Notes: generated from the letters alone by a model not told the origin. Positions 1-11,049 are shown, counted from the first letter of the stretch. The stretch: 64,000 nt of DNA from Schistosoma haematobium (GCF_000699445.3 NC_067202.1:15963924-16027923), one strand, 5' to 3'. Numbers and translations are program-made.

Positions 1-59
1 GAAAATGTCAGTCAATTGTCTTAGACTTGATAGTTCTTTAATTTACACACCATTTACTC

Positions 60-260
60 TCGTTCGTTTCTCTTCAATCTTCTTAACCTTTTATCACCAG
101 ATATTTCACTTTTCATTAGTGATATATACTACTTATATATATCGATATTAGTAGCACACACCACAATAGTACCAATGTGCTCAAACCAAAGTAGGTGAAT
201 GGAGATTCAGACACAGAACCTTGTGGTTGGAAGTCGAATGTCTTAACCACTGACAATTGA
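60..260 (-). repeat. Interspersed repeat D, inverted relative to 1232-1400
   Basis: The reverse complement of about 60-165 matches 1232-1345 (GTGTGCTACTGATGTCGATA then TATATATAAGTAGTATGT). Another related copy lies at 51580-51720. Confidence 0.5.
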
Positions 261-1139
261 CCTAAATAACCTTGATTGGTTTAATATTTTTATACAAATA
301 TTCATGTATATTAGAGTAAAGCCTGATGACGCTTACATGTGTTGTTCTAAATATGTAATTACAGAATCTCTTGGCAAAATATGAGAACCATATACTGAAC
401 ACTTCATTTGAGTGTTCTCATCATTTGTTCTTCATATTCCGTATGATTCTTCCAAATGATGATTCCTTTCTATTTCCGTTTATTTTCTTTAAGCCGACCT
501 TCATAGCCTTTCGCTGCTATGCATTTTTCTTCTGATTGTTGTTACATACTACGTATGTCTGTCAACATATGTAGCATGCACCACAGTAGTATGTTGAAAA
601 TTAACAAAGAATTCAATATTTCTTGCTGTTTAATTATTTGTTCATTGAATCAATATAAGTTTAGGCAATCAAAGAAAGTTATTGTGCTATTGAGGTTAAC
701 TGTTTTAGATTTTTTTCTTTTTCTAAAAGTTTAAATATAACTTCTATATACAATTGATTGATCATTGAATAGTGATCAATGTCATGAATTTCAAATCTTC
801 CTTAGTGTCAATAAAGTTCTATCGATCAAGTTTCAGTAACCTGACATCGCATGCACAATAAGGAAATGTGAGGTAGTATTTGGAGGTAGTCAACAGGAAA
901 CATTAGACCGAGGTTTCGTGTCATTCTGGTACCCATCAGTAAAGTTTGCCAGTAACTCTGAGGGAACTGATGTTTCCTGGAGAATTAAATCCCATATCAT
1001 CACTCAATTGTAAATAAATCTTAATCCTATATCAGTTCAGTCGCAGTCCAAATTTTTTCACATTGTAATAGTCGTAAGTTTGCTTAGAATTTGGTGACTG
1101 ATTACAACTCTCTGAATGGGCTATTACATATAAAGCAAC
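261..1139. other. No gene seen; old repeats
   Basis: A weak repeat-D-like stretch lies at about 500-600, and a short repeat at about 870-980 (GAGGTAGTCAACAGGAAAC) recurs at 55315-55400. No splice-bounded open frame was recognised. Confidence 0.4.
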
Positions 1140-1240
1140 TCAGCAGTCTTTCTATCGTTGTAGAATAGATGGAATATGGCCAGCAATGGGATCCAGATAG
1201 TACGTTCCACCTTATATGGGACTTGTCAGTTGGATGTGTG
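1140..1240 (-). repeat. Degenerate Sm-alpha-like fragment
   Basis: The sequence contains a decayed antisense hammerhead (GGGACTTGTCAGTTGGATGT) preceded by GGAATATGGCCAGCAATGGGA, resembling the Sm-alpha hammerhead region on the minus strand. Confidence 0.4.
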
Positions 1241-1400
1241 GTGTGTGCTACTGATGTCGATATATATATAAGTAGTATGTGTTATTAATCGAAAGTGAAA
1301 TTCTTAGCGTCATAATGTTAGGAAGATCAAAGAAAAGAGAACGAGAACAGAGTGATTAGTGTGAAAATGAAGAAACAGTTAAGTCTGATACAACTGATTG
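1232..1400 (+). repeat. Interspersed repeat D
   Basis: The partner arm of the 60-165 inverted repeat; contains GTGTGTGCTACTGATGTCG and the AT-rich TATATATATAAGTAGTATG. Confidence 0.5.
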
Positions 1401-1489
1401 ACATTTTGCAAATGAAGTATCTACTATATGGTTCTAAGATTTTACTAAAAAATTATGTAATTGTGTGTTCAAATACATTCGATTTTCCC

Positions 1490-1645
1490 CACTTGTGGAT
1501 AAAAAGATGGCGTTTGAAGTGAACGGTGTCAGATTAGAGTCCTAAAGTGAACATTAACTCTAGGATGCAGGTACATCTAGATGACAAGTCCAAAACAGGA
1601 TAAAATACGCGTCCCGTATTCCACCTTTTATCTACATTATAAATA
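1490..1645 (+). repeat. Degenerate Sm-alpha-like copy
   Basis: It shows GATGGCGTTTGAAGTGAACG, a B-box-like segment, ATGCAGGTACATCTAGATGA and ACGCGTCCCGTATTCCACC in the same order as the better copy at 27.37-27.53 kb. The ribozyme core is mutated. Confidence 0.6.
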
Positions 1646-1814
1646 GTCAACGACTTATTCTCTGTTCAATTGATAGAGACAAATACAATTGGATATAATA
1701 GATTAACATGGATCAACTTATTCATTCTTAAAATCAATACTAATTTTGCACAAATACACACACGTATAGAAAACAAAATCCTATAAACAATCATATCATC
1801 ATGCATAATATAAT

Positions 1815-1935
1815 CATCATCATGGATGCATACTGTTGAGGAGTCTCTCACAATGGAATCAAACAACCGTCCAATGCTTTCAGGTTTTTCAATAATGGTC
1901 TAACTTTAATTGACTCATCATCTCAACTATTAAAA
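1815..1935 (+). repeat. Degenerate HHR-398 3' end
   Basis: A decayed plus-strand hammerhead core (TGTTGAGGAGTC...CCGTCC) is followed by the family's 3' tail ending near GACTCATC. It lies tail-to-tail with the minus copy that begins at 1943. Confidence 0.6.
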
Positions 1936-1942
1936 TAATTTT

Positions 1943-2114
1943 CACCGATTGAAATCATGAGTCAGTTGAAGCTAGACCACCATTGAAACCTGGAAGCACT
2001 GGACGGCCGTTTCGTCCTAGAATGGGACTCCTCAGCAGTGCGCATCCACGATCCCGCGCCCCGCGGGATTCGAACCCAGGACCTACCGGCTTCGCGCGTG
2101 AGCATTTAACCATT
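1943..2114 (-). repeat. HHR-398 copy (hammerhead and tRNA-like B box)
   Basis: Read on the minus strand it has a tRNA-like part with B box GGATTCGAACCC-type sequence near 2065, then the hammerhead and the tail. It is 5'-truncated. Confidence 0.75.
1996..2041 (-). ncRNA. Hammerhead ribozyme, consensus-intact (HHR-398)
   Basis: On the minus strand: helix I GCACTG/CAGTGC, core CTGAGGA, helix II GTCC/GGAC, core GAAAC, self-complementary helix III GGCC, cleavage triplet GTC. All conserved core positions are present. Confidence 0.75.
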
Positions 2115-2539
2115 AATTAATTAGCTTAAAATTAGATGAGTAGAATTTCAAATGTCTCTTCTGTTTGTTTTATTTTGCAGACTGATTAGTTAAAAACAAA
2201 CAAACAAACACAATGGTGTATTACAAAGTTAATGTAGATCAGTTAGAGATTGTAATTAGATTTTACTCATTTCTAATACTGACATCAACAAAAACAAAAA
2301 CATCCCTTGAACCCACCCATAAAAACATTATGAGATTCTAAACAAAGAAAGTTTTGGAAAAAAACTACAATATTTAAACAAACCAAATACATTAATTAAA
2401 AGTATAAGGTTAAAGTATTAAAGCTTTGAGTTCAATTCTGTGTTAGAATTAACAATATTAGTTTTACTATAAACAATTAAATAGAGTAGAGTATAAGTTG
2501 AAGATAGAATGATATGATTATCAAATAAATATGTGATTA

Positions 2540-2885
2540 TGCCTGATGGAACGGAAAGTTTGCTCTTCCACCTAAAGTGTTCTTACATAGGCCACATGTA
2601 TACAGCCACTATCAGAGAAGTACTACTCATTGTTATCTCGCGAAGAGGAGGTTATTTTAGCGAAATGGAGAAGATGAAAAGAGAATGTTTAGATAGACCG
2701 GTGGATACAGAGGATCCAATTAGAGGGGAGTTGGAAAACCCTGATTCCAAACAAACAGTGCACATGGGCTCTAGTATCCTAAAGGGGGAAATGGTGTATG
2801 AACTCATCCCTGATTACCAGCTACCACTAGACCGCATTTCCTAATGTTGATCCATTGTTTAGTGGACTATACCTCTGGGTCAAAG
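2540..2885 (+). mobile_element. Element C, truncated copy
   Basis: In the sense orientation defined by the AT-rich tail, this copy carries the CTACTCATTG...GGATACTGGAGCCCATG-type body and a decayed frame. It lies tail-to-tail with the next copy at 2893. Confidence 0.7.
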
Positions 2886-2892
2886 AATTAGA

Positions 2893-3385
2893 TTGTTTTA
2901 TTTATTTCTTTTTTAAAACACATAAACATTGGTACAAGGAGACATCAAATAGATATGCACCACATAAATCATTCGATTTGTGTGAGGACTTGGATACTGC
3001 CCGTGTGACCAAACCGAAGCAGGTGATTTTCTTAGGGGACCATAACCGGAGTCTTCGACTTAAAGGCCTGATCCATAAGACAGTGGAGCAACCTAAGGAG
3101 ATGTAGTCCCATGGTAACCGGTGACCAATAATTGGTTTATATGCCATTTATTCCTCCAGGATCCTGGAACCTATGTAAACCATTGGTTTGGAATCAGGAT
3201 TTTCCAACTCCTCTAGGTGGACTCTCCGTGTCCAACAACTTGGTTAAAGCCTCTGCCGGACATTCGCTTTTCGTCTTCTCAATTTCGTAAATAACACTCA
3301 TAGTGCGAGAAGGCAGTGATTAGAACTTCCCTGACAGTGGTTGTATACGCTCTCATTAGTGGTATATGTCCATTTTATGGGGATA
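2893..3385 (-). mobile_element. Element C copy
   Basis: It starts on the plus strand with the T-rich tail (TTTTATTTATTTC then AAACACATAAACATTGGTAC) and runs into the conserved body (CCGAAGCAGGTG, CAGTGGAGCAAC). Minus-strand element. A frame at 3147-2902 encodes MAYKPIIGHRLPWDYI and KKITCFGL, related to the other copies. Confidence 0.8.
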
Positions 3386-3629
3386 GCCATCTTATTACAA
3401 GTGAACATTAACATTTCAATACAGATCTATAGCTAGCTAATGAGTCCCAAATATAAAAAGAAACATGAAACCTGGATTCCAATATTAGCCATAATTCATA
3501 TATTCTATTAGATATACTCATATTCAAGCATCTAAATGATCTATATACTAAAGGAATACACATTGTATAATATGATAATGATAATAACCAGTCATCATAA
3601 TAATAAAAGTATAGAAAATACAAACTTAC

Positions 3630-3776
3630 TCATTTAAATTATGATACATAGACAGTACTGTTATACCTATTATTAAAAATATAATAGATAAAATCCAAAA
3701 TACTATAACTGATGTACGAACTCGTTCAACTAATTTCTCTCGTTTAGTATCATCTTCATTAGAGGTGATCATCATA
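3630..3776 (-). CDS. Exon of an unidentified small membrane protein
   Basis: A minus-strand exon is bounded by an acceptor (TATTTTAG, just above 3776) and a donor (GTAAGT starting at 3629). It begins with T then two consecutive ATG codons and encodes a charged N-terminal part (SNEDDTKREKLVERVR) followed by one strong hydrophobic helix (SVIVFWILSIIFLIIGITVL), so it should be a membrane anchor with a cytosolic acidic and basic N-terminus. 48 codons are complete and the last is split. Reading through the donor gives GAG then TAA, so an unspliced transcript would encode a complete 49-residue protein. I could not assign a family, and no partner exons were found on either side. Exon call is likely; function unknown. 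Confidence 0.55.
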
Positions 3777-3854
3777 CTAAAATATAAGTTAAAATACAAT
3801 TTGTATTAGGCATATTAAAATAAAACTGTTAGATGAATAGTTAAATTGAATGAA

Positions 3855-4012
3855 TTGAAATCGTGAGTCAATTTAAGCTAGACCACCATGGAAAACCTGG
3901 AAGCACTGGACGGCCGTTTCGTCCTAGTATGGGACTCCTCAGAAGTGCGCATCCACGATCCAGGTTTTCCATGGTGGTCTAGCTTCAATTGACCCATGAT
4001 TTCAATCTGTGA
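3855..4012. repeat. HHR-398 fold-back: two 3' tails flanking one hammerhead
   Basis: The segment GAAATCGTGAGTC...ACCATGGAAAACCTGG (about 3857-3901) recurs inverted as CCAGGTTTTCCATGGTGG...CATGATTTC (about 3961-4007). The arms are about 47 bp. A hammerhead (3903-3948, minus) lies between them, so the unit is a near-palindrome. Confidence 0.8.
3903..3948 (-). ncRNA. Hammerhead ribozyme (HHR-398), one helix I mismatch
   Basis: The minus-strand core CTGAGGA, helix II GTCC/GGAC, GAAAC, GGCC and GTC are intact. Helix I is GCACTT against CAGTGC, so the pair next to the core is lost. Confidence 0.6.
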
Positions 4013-4279
4013 AATTTCTAAAATCTCCACAAACTCCTTCTGATAATGAATGAATTACATGATCACATCTATTAAAGTAAGAAAAATAAGTAACATTTAT
4101 ACAAATTACAAATTTGTAATAGTATAAATGTAAATTCAAGGTAACTAACTTATTTTATTTAAGTGTGTGACATATATCATATCTGGTCTTCTATAATCAA
4201 TAAAAAAACAACATAGAAAACACATTAAAGATGACCAATTTGAGAGATGAAGAAAAACACCACTAACATGTGCTGTTTT

Positions 4280-4618
4280 ATTCAATGATAATAATAATAA
4301 TAATGGGAAAATTAATAGTAACAATAATGATAGTAATAAGAATGGTAATAATAATAGTGGTAGTAATGATAGTGATAGTAATAAAAATCAGAGTAACAGT
4401 AGTGATAGGGATAGTTAGAGTAATAACAGCTATGATAATAGTATCAATAATAATCGTAATGATAACAATAACGGCAATAAATATGATAATAATAATAATG
4501 ATAACAATAATAGTAGCAATAGTAATAATAATAATAGTGAAAATGATAGTAAAGGTAATAGTAATGGTACTAATAACAATAGTGATAATGATATTAGTGG
4601 TAATAATTATTTATTATT
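4280..4618. repeat. Imperfect AAT/TAA-type trinucleotide microsatellite, left part
   Basis: Long run of ATA, ATG, GTA and AAT triplets with frequent substitutions. The open frame through it is a by-product of triplet periodicity, not a gene. It continues at 5089-5240 after element C. Confidence 0.85.
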
Positions 4619-5088
4619 TTATTTAAACACATAAATATTGATACAAGGAGGCACCAAGTAGATATGCGCCACATAAATCATTCGATTTGTGTGAGGGCTG
4701 TGATACTACTACTCGGGTGCTCAGACCGAAGCAGGTGGTTTTCCTAGGGAGCCACACCCTGAGCCATTGACCTAAAGGTCTGATCCACAAGGCAGTGGAA
4801 CATCGTGAGAAGATGCAGTCCCATGGTAGCCGGTGACCAACAATTGGTTCATACGCCATTTGTCCCCGCAGGATACTGGAGCCCATATGCACCATTGGTT
4901 TGGGATCCGGTTAAAGTGCCGGACATTCGCTTTTCATCCTCTCAATTTCGTAAAAAGCACCCCCCTTTGTGAGAAGGCAGTGAGTAGGACTTCCCTGGTA
5001 GAGCCTGTATACGCGTGGCCATGTGAGAGCATTTCGAGAGGGAGGGCGGGCCCACTCCACTCTCGGCCATACCAGGGCATTTGGGGGC
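4610..5088 (-). mobile_element. Element C copy inserted in the trinucleotide microsatellite
   Basis: The copy runs from the T-rich tail (TTATTTTATTTAAACACATA) to the head (CCATACCAGGGCATTTGGGG) and is near full length. The frame at 4895-4623 encodes 90 aa including [16 protein letters not shown] and RKTTCFGL. Confidence 0.85.
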
Positions 5089-5240
5089 AATAGTAATAAT
5101 AGTAATAGCAATAATGATAGTAATGATAATGATAATAATAATAACAATGGTAATAATAATAGTAGTAGTAATGATAATAGTAATGGAAATAATAATAATG
5201 GTTATAATAACAGTAATGATAATGATAATAATAAACTAAT
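5089..5240. repeat. Trinucleotide microsatellite, right part
   Basis: Resumes the AAT/AGT/GAT triplet pattern after element C. Open frames across it give poly-Asn or poly-Tyr-type peptides and are artefacts. Confidence 0.85.
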
Positions 5241-5682
5241 AACATTCCACTGATGACAATGAGTACGTGATTTCCTATCAAACTATTCAATGGCCTTTTT
5301 GCTTCATTTTAATTCTGGAATTAATTTATTTTCGGGGAAAATTACCTATTATTATTATTAACACTCTTTAATCGATAATCAATCAGATTAACCGTTTCAT
5401 TTGTTCATTATAAGTATAGATACATAATAGAAATACACTAATCAATAAGTTTAGTCTTATGATAAGTTATCATTAGATCACGTTATATTAGTTATGTTAT
5501 TCATTGATTGATAATTACTAAGCTTTTATTCAAGTCATAGGGATTACTTTAGTTGTTGATTAAAGAAAATTATGTTTCATTAAATGATGTGGAAAACATT
5601 AAAAATGATTGAAATTTTCCATTTGTATACATTGTAGATTATGTTTTCTTTTAGTAACCTAAAACTTTTATGAATGAAGATG

Positions 5683-5985
5683 ATTTCAATGAGACTATCA
5701 TTTATAGACGAATCAATCAGGTATTATAAGATAACAAGTTTCAAATTTTGATGTGAAATTCACTCATCTATTTGGTTAAATAGAGTTTCGGCATTATAAC
5801 TGATGTCAGTTCGTGATGAGAAAACCTTAAATCTAATTCCTAACTCCTAACCATCAATTATAAATTATAATTCGAATTCTTTACACTGATTTATAATCCT
5901 CAGTTGGTCCTAGTTATCATGTGGGCACTCTCAAGGTCACATTAGCGTCATTCAAAGATTGTCCATAAATTAGTCTCACCAGATG
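5683..5985 (-). mobile_element. MITE-like element copy
   Basis: Ends carry decayed inverted repeats (GAGACTATCATTTATAGAC and GTCCATAAATTAGTCTCA). The interior shares AATTCACTCATCTATTTGG and the ACTGATGTCAGTTCGTGATG block with the other copies. Confidence 0.7.
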
Positions 5986-7263
5986 ATTCAAATAATTTAA
6001 AGATTTTAGTGAAGAGCAAATATATATATATCTATTTAAAACTAGTGTTGTGAAACCAAATATAGAGAACCAAGTTCATAGTATTAAGAGATCTCATTAC
6101 AAATGATGGGATTATATACAGCAATATGATATACTAATTAAATCTATTATTGTGATACTATACCAGTATAATCGTTGAAGATGGTAACTATGATTGGGAA
6201 GCAATTTATTGATATTACAATGAAGTAGTCATCAGGATGAAAGAGAGTGAGATAGACAATATAAATATTACAGCTAGCATATGAACAAATGCAAGGCATT
6301 TTCAGACTGGCTGAAATCAGATCTATGGAAACATTTCTTAATAGTTCACACTATGTACAAGTACATATATTTTCCTTTATTTTGGAAAAATTAAAAAAAG
6401 TATTCATAGGTAAGAAAGAAATACAAATACATATACGGATACTTAAATCAGAATTCGAGAGTAGCTCATAATGAGGAAAATGCTGATGTCGCTTAAAAAA
6501 TCTAAAACTCAATGGTATAACTGATAAGTTAGCCGTGATTTAGTGTTAAAAGATATATAATTCTCAGCCATACGATCACTGATTCAAAACCTTACTTCAT
6601 CTGCCCCTGATTGAGCAGTCAGGCAGTATCACTAGCTATCAAACAAAGAGGTTTGACCTAAAAACTAGTGCATACATTTGTAATTAGTCATTGAGCTAAG
6701 TTGTATGACAATTAATTTATAACAAGTCTATCGACAGATCAAAAACAGGATCGATTAGCTGGCAATATATATAGTTCTTTGATATCATTATCAAGTGAAG
6801 CGTCTATTTTTGTGTCTATCAATAGTTTAAAACCTTTGATTAATACAGGAGCTTGGCACGAAGTTTATATGATGAAGAATACCGAACAAAACAATACTCT
6901 TTGTCGAAAATGAATGGTCAAAAAAAACAGAACAGAAATTAAACTACATATCAAAAGTTTTAAAAACAAGAATAATACTTATATATTTTAAAATGAGTGA
7001 TACACATTAAATGCACTCTGATGATGTATGTATAGAATATTTGTGGAAGATAGTGGATTTTTCTCTTTAAAATCAAGAAGATAACTGAAAGAAATCCTAC
7101 AATGATTCACTACTGTGCTGGCAGATGCGACGGCACTGTATGTAATCTAGACTGTTTGAAGTAAAAACAGATAGGGAGGTAATCATCAAATTTACATTAA
7201 ACTTATTAAGAAAATATGATTGTTCGAAAATACATTGGGATTATGATGATTATAACAAGTTTA
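5986..7263. other. No gene recognised
   Basis: AT-rich sequence with scattered short open frames and no convincing splice-bounded exon or recognised repeat; it is probably 3' flank of the Mff-like gene. Confidence 0.35.
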
Positions 7264-7543
7264 TCACGAATTTTTTATAATCCATCTTATGATGCGGTAT
7301 AATATATACACTGTTAATCCCCCTTTCATGAGAGCTTGTTGAAATTCCAAATGGGATATCCGTTTTTCAAGTCTTATAAGACGATTATCAACAGATACGT
7401 GTTCGTTATTACCAGTGGAGGAAGATCTTGATACACGAAGGCGTTCTTGTGCTCGATGACTAGAAGTTTCACAGAATACTCCAGCAGAAGCATTAGCCTT
7501 AGCTGAACCATCTGACGACTGAGAAGAAGCTTGAGCTTGGGCA
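7264..7543 (-). CDS. MFF: Mff-like gene, exon 2 (coiled coil and tail anchor)
   Basis: The acceptor TTCTAG lies just above 7543. The frame runs 93 codons to TGA at 7264-7266. It encodes a Ser/Ala-rich linker, a heptad-like LIRLEKRISHLEF segment and a C-terminal hydrophobic segment ending IIKNS. The reading frame is the one phased to exon 1; another open frame on the same strand is a shadow. Confidence 0.68.
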
Positions 7544-10500
7544 CTAGAACGGGATTAAACAAAATATGATATATTTAAGGATTATTCCATAGGATCAGTA
7601 CATGAAATATTTATATTCATCTAAAAATAACGTAACTACGATAACGAAACTATGAGCTATAATTATGTGAGTATGTAACTAAGATAAACATTTATGTATT
7701 TGTTCTACACCAAAGTTCAGTTCGAAAATGCGAAAAGGTTGAGAGCATGCGCAGCAAATATAATTGATAAAACATTGCTGTAAAGTTATACACACACTGG
7801 CCAGTCAATCATATGCAATGTAGGATCTGGCACATGTGTACATCAGTTTAAGTTACCACACTCCAATAACAAAACAATATGAAATTCTCGAAACAAATCC
7901 CAGAGTGATAGAGGTAATAAAAATATTGATGGTAATAAAGATCAGGCATCGAAGATACGATTCAGTCAGTCAGCTACAACGTAGGACCAGGCACATATAT
8001 GCATCGGTCCAAGTTGCCATACCGCATCAGCACAACAAGATGAACACCGGATTCATATAAGTGGTTAATTCAGAGGCAGTAATATATAAAAGAAAGATTG
8101 CAATAAGGATATTGTACAGGAAGAAAGAATTAGTTCGTAGAAAGAAATATATGAAGCAATTTTAATATCTTAGTTTAAGAGAAGACAGAGAGTGTATACA
8201 CCGACGCCATTGTGATCGATTCTGAGCCATGTCACCAAGAGTCTACAACCATTGGTTACGATAGTCACGTGGACCCCAACCAAGTAGTCTGCATCTACCA
8301 ACATGGCTCAGACTACAAGTTAGTGACTTCAAGCACTGATGCCACGTTTTCGTTTGGCCACCCCTAACCTTCTTCCAACCATCTCTAACACCGGTTAGCA
8401 TTGCACGTCGTGGTAATCGGTGTTCGGGCATACGTAACACGTGACCCAACCATCTCAGTCGATGAAGATTCACAACCTCATCAACTGATTTACCATTATT
8501 CCCTAATACCCTGCGTCTAACCTCACTATTACTTACCCGGTGACCCCAGCAGACGCCAGCAATATTCCTAAGGCATCTGTGGTCAAATACTAGTAGCTTA
8601 CGAGTGTCTTCTACTCTTAGAGGCCATGTTTCGCTGCCGTAAAGTAAAACAGAACGGACTGACGCGCAGTATACTCGTCCTTTTATTGATAGACGGATAT
8701 CTCGCCTTCGCCAAAGGTGACGTAAGTTGGCAAAGGCCAAACGAGCTTTTCGGATCCGTGCTGAGATTTCGTCCGATACCAACCGATTAGGGCTGATCAG
8801 ACTTCCAAGATAAGTGAAGCTGTCGACGCGTTCGACTACTTCACTCCCTATCCTTAGTTCAGGTGTTGACGCAAGTATAAAGCAAATAAAAAAATCATAA
8901 GGAATTCAGAAACCTGGGATCTAATAAAAGTCAAAGAATATGCGCACCCATGTTATTATTAAAAATGTTGAGTAATGTAAAACAAAGTCTCTAACCATTG
9001 TTTACGATATTTATGTGGACCTAAACTAGACAGTCTACATTTATTTATGATCGCAGGTGTCATCGAGCATTGCTCGTATATTTTGGGACCGCCGAGTAAG
9101 CAATGCCTGGATTAGGAATACAGTGCTAGCTTAGGATGGGAAACTGACTGATGAGGTAGTAAATCCTCATCAACTGAGGTGGTTGGGAGATGTGTTACAT
9201 GTGCCCAACCACCGTCTACCTCGAAGGGCGTGTTTTTCGATATACGAGTAGGCTGAAAGAAAGCTAGGGGCAGCCAAACCAAGACATGGGACCACTTCGT
9301 GAAGTTATCAACAAGTGGACTGAGCCATGTAAATAGGTGAATCAAGATTGTTTGAAATGCCTCAAGTGCATTAATTTTTCTGCCTTCCCTCGAATTCTAG
9401 ACTTCTAAAATTATTGTATTTTCTTGAATCGTACCTTCGATGTCTATTCTTTTCTATTACTACTGATACTGGTACTTCTAATATTCTGAGGATTAGAGCA
9501 ACAGTTTTGTCTCTGTGCTATATATATAGTACAGCAACTTGAACCGATTTACATACATACGTACTAGGTTCTACGTTGCGACTGACACTTAACTATATGG
9601 TTCAGTTCAACAACTGGTGTCGCAATGAACTGATGCTGTCTTGGTTCGGCTACCTCTAGTTTTCTTCCAGAATACCTCTACACCAGTCATCATTGCCTAT
9701 CAAAATATTCGGTGGATGGGGTTAAGTAACACATTTCGCAAACATCCAAATCGATAAAGATTGACCTCGTTTATCGATTTACAATACCTACCTAATACTC
9801 TGGGTTCAACAATGGAACTACTGACTCGATAGCCCGAAAATAAACGAGCATTGGTACTAAGACATAATGGACGAAAAAAATCTTGAAAGCACAATTATTT
9901 TACGGGGTGTACGTGGACATTAGGGATGGGTACTATCTTACATTCTTGAGAAATTTAAAACTTCATAAGCTAATTGTAGAACACCGTTAGAGATGAAGGC
10001 TACCGATAAATTGCACAAGTTCTTGTAGCTTTTTGACGCTTTAATACCACCGTACACCTGAAAAACCGTATACGGGGTAAGCTTTAATTAAAAGTTGAAT
10101 TTAACTAAGCATTGGAAGATAAGCGCATACTTGAAAACACAAAGTGACCGGTTTTGTTGTTTACACAATCTCAGCAATGACTTGAAGGTTCATGTGCTAG
10201 GTTAACAGAATACCTACTACGCTCAATAGTCGTTGTGTTTGGACGATAAACAATAAAATTTGTATCCAGTTCACTTGACTTCAGACGTCTATTTTAACAA
10301 AATGACCACGTGGGACAGAATTGCATTGGTCGAACGAAAGATCAGATTTTTTGTGGGTAACTAATCTATTTAGACTGTCATCTTACTAGGATTTTCACGG
10401 GTAATACAGTACTCTGAAAAATAATCAGTGTTAGCCAGAGCTACGACGAGTAAATAAACATGTCAGAAGTGAAGCCTCAGAAAGACAGTCTAAGTGGAAT

Positions 10501-10887
10501 TATTGGCTTAGTGAATATACTAGATTTTGCATTACGAATGAACCTAATTGGTAATAAGTAGAATCACGATGCAGATGCATAGCTTTATGAAACTTACTTG
10601 CAAACTAATTTCGAGCGAATGTCACTGTTCTTCAGTAAATCAGGACTATATCCTAGGGCGTACTCTGTTGAGCGTTTGGCATCTAAAACTGTAAAGTAAG
10701 TATAATTAAGTTTCGCACTTAAATCTGCAACTGGATAGTTGCGAAAAGAAACATCATGACCTTCACTGAGTGTTGCTGAATTATCGGAATCGTATGAAAG
10801 TTTTTCTGGGACACGCATCTTCTTGTTGATATCAGTTGTATAGTCAAACTCATAAGTAGAGAGCTTTGGATACAAATCATCCATCAC
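7264..10887 (-). CDS. MFF: Mitochondrial fission factor (Mff/Tango11)-like protein, two-exon model
   Basis: Exon 1 is 10887-10598 and exon 2 is 7543-7264; joined they give 189 aa. Mff proteins are tail-anchored in the outer mitochondrial and peroxisomal membranes and recruit the fission dynamin Drp1. Residues 12-30 contain YEFDYTTDINKKMRVPEKL, the hallmark N-terminal Mff motif. The middle is Ser/Ala-rich. Residues about 148-170 (VDNRLIRLEKRISHLEF) form a coiled coil, and the last 19 residues are a short tail-anchor segment with basic residues (ILYRIIRWIIKNS). Exon 1 ends with AA of a codon and exon 2 starts with T, so the phase fits a direct join making Asn. It is much shorter than vertebrate Mff; an extra small exon in the 3-kb intron is not excluded. 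The intron holds family A retroelement fragments. Confidence 0.72.
7805..7855 (-). repeat. Family A 3' tail fragment
   Basis: Contains CAATGTAGGATCTGGCACAT and a GTACATCAGTTTAAGTT block, a decayed copy of the family A tail seen at 7975-8040. Confidence 0.5.
7960..8885 (-). mobile_element. Family A non-LTR retrotransposon, 3' fragment
   Basis: The minus-strand frame 8782-8243 encodes 179 aa of the reverse-transcriptase C-terminal region ([52 protein letters not shown]). A noncoding 3' tail follows. Upstream sequence to 8885 still encodes [14 protein letters not shown] in this frame. It lies in the Mff-like intron and is a dead 5'-truncated copy. Confidence 0.85.
9000..9345 (+). mobile_element. 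Diverged family A fragment
   Basis: The plus strand holds CTGAGGTGGTTGGGAGATGT and CAACCACCGTCTACCTCGAA, decayed versions of the LRWLGHV and HRLPRRA codons, with stops and frameshifts. Confidence 0.6.
9575..9895 (-). mobile_element. Diverged family A fragment
   Basis: The minus frame 9894-9700 retains SRYRVSS-like, RVLGRYCKSINEVNLYRFGC and HRIF segments, corresponding to the [20 protein letters not shown] region of the better copy. Confidence 0.55.
10598..10887 (-). CDS. MFF: Mff-like gene, exon 1
   Basis: The start is ATGATG at 10887, the first ATG of the open frame. The donor is CAA|GTAAGT with the exon ending at 10598. This exon carries the Drp1-recruiting motif region KKMRVPEKL and a Ser/Asp-rich stretch. 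Any 5' UTR exons lie above 10.9 kb and were not identified. Confidence 0.72.
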
Positions 10888-11049
10888 ATATGAAATAAAC
10901 GCTTATTCGGAAGTGAACAAGGTCACAAAACTAGTTTGTTTAAAAAACTGCAACAAGGAAACTACAGTACTTCGTGTTTCAAGAATTATGAATCTATTCA
11001 ATCAACTTATATGGAAAGCCATATTAAAAAGATATATATATACTCCAAT

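Noticed and set aside
4145..4200. Possible small minus-strand exon (RPDMIYVTHLN) upstream of the exon at 3776
   Set aside because: The acceptor (GATTATAG) is plausible but the frame closes quickly and no good donor follows.
4270..4626. 118-aa open frame rich in Ile, Val and Met (plus strand), and poly-Asn/poly-Tyr frames at 4934-5290
   Set aside because: They are produced by the ATA/ATG/GTA triplet microsatellite and have no stop because of its period of three; no coding evidence.
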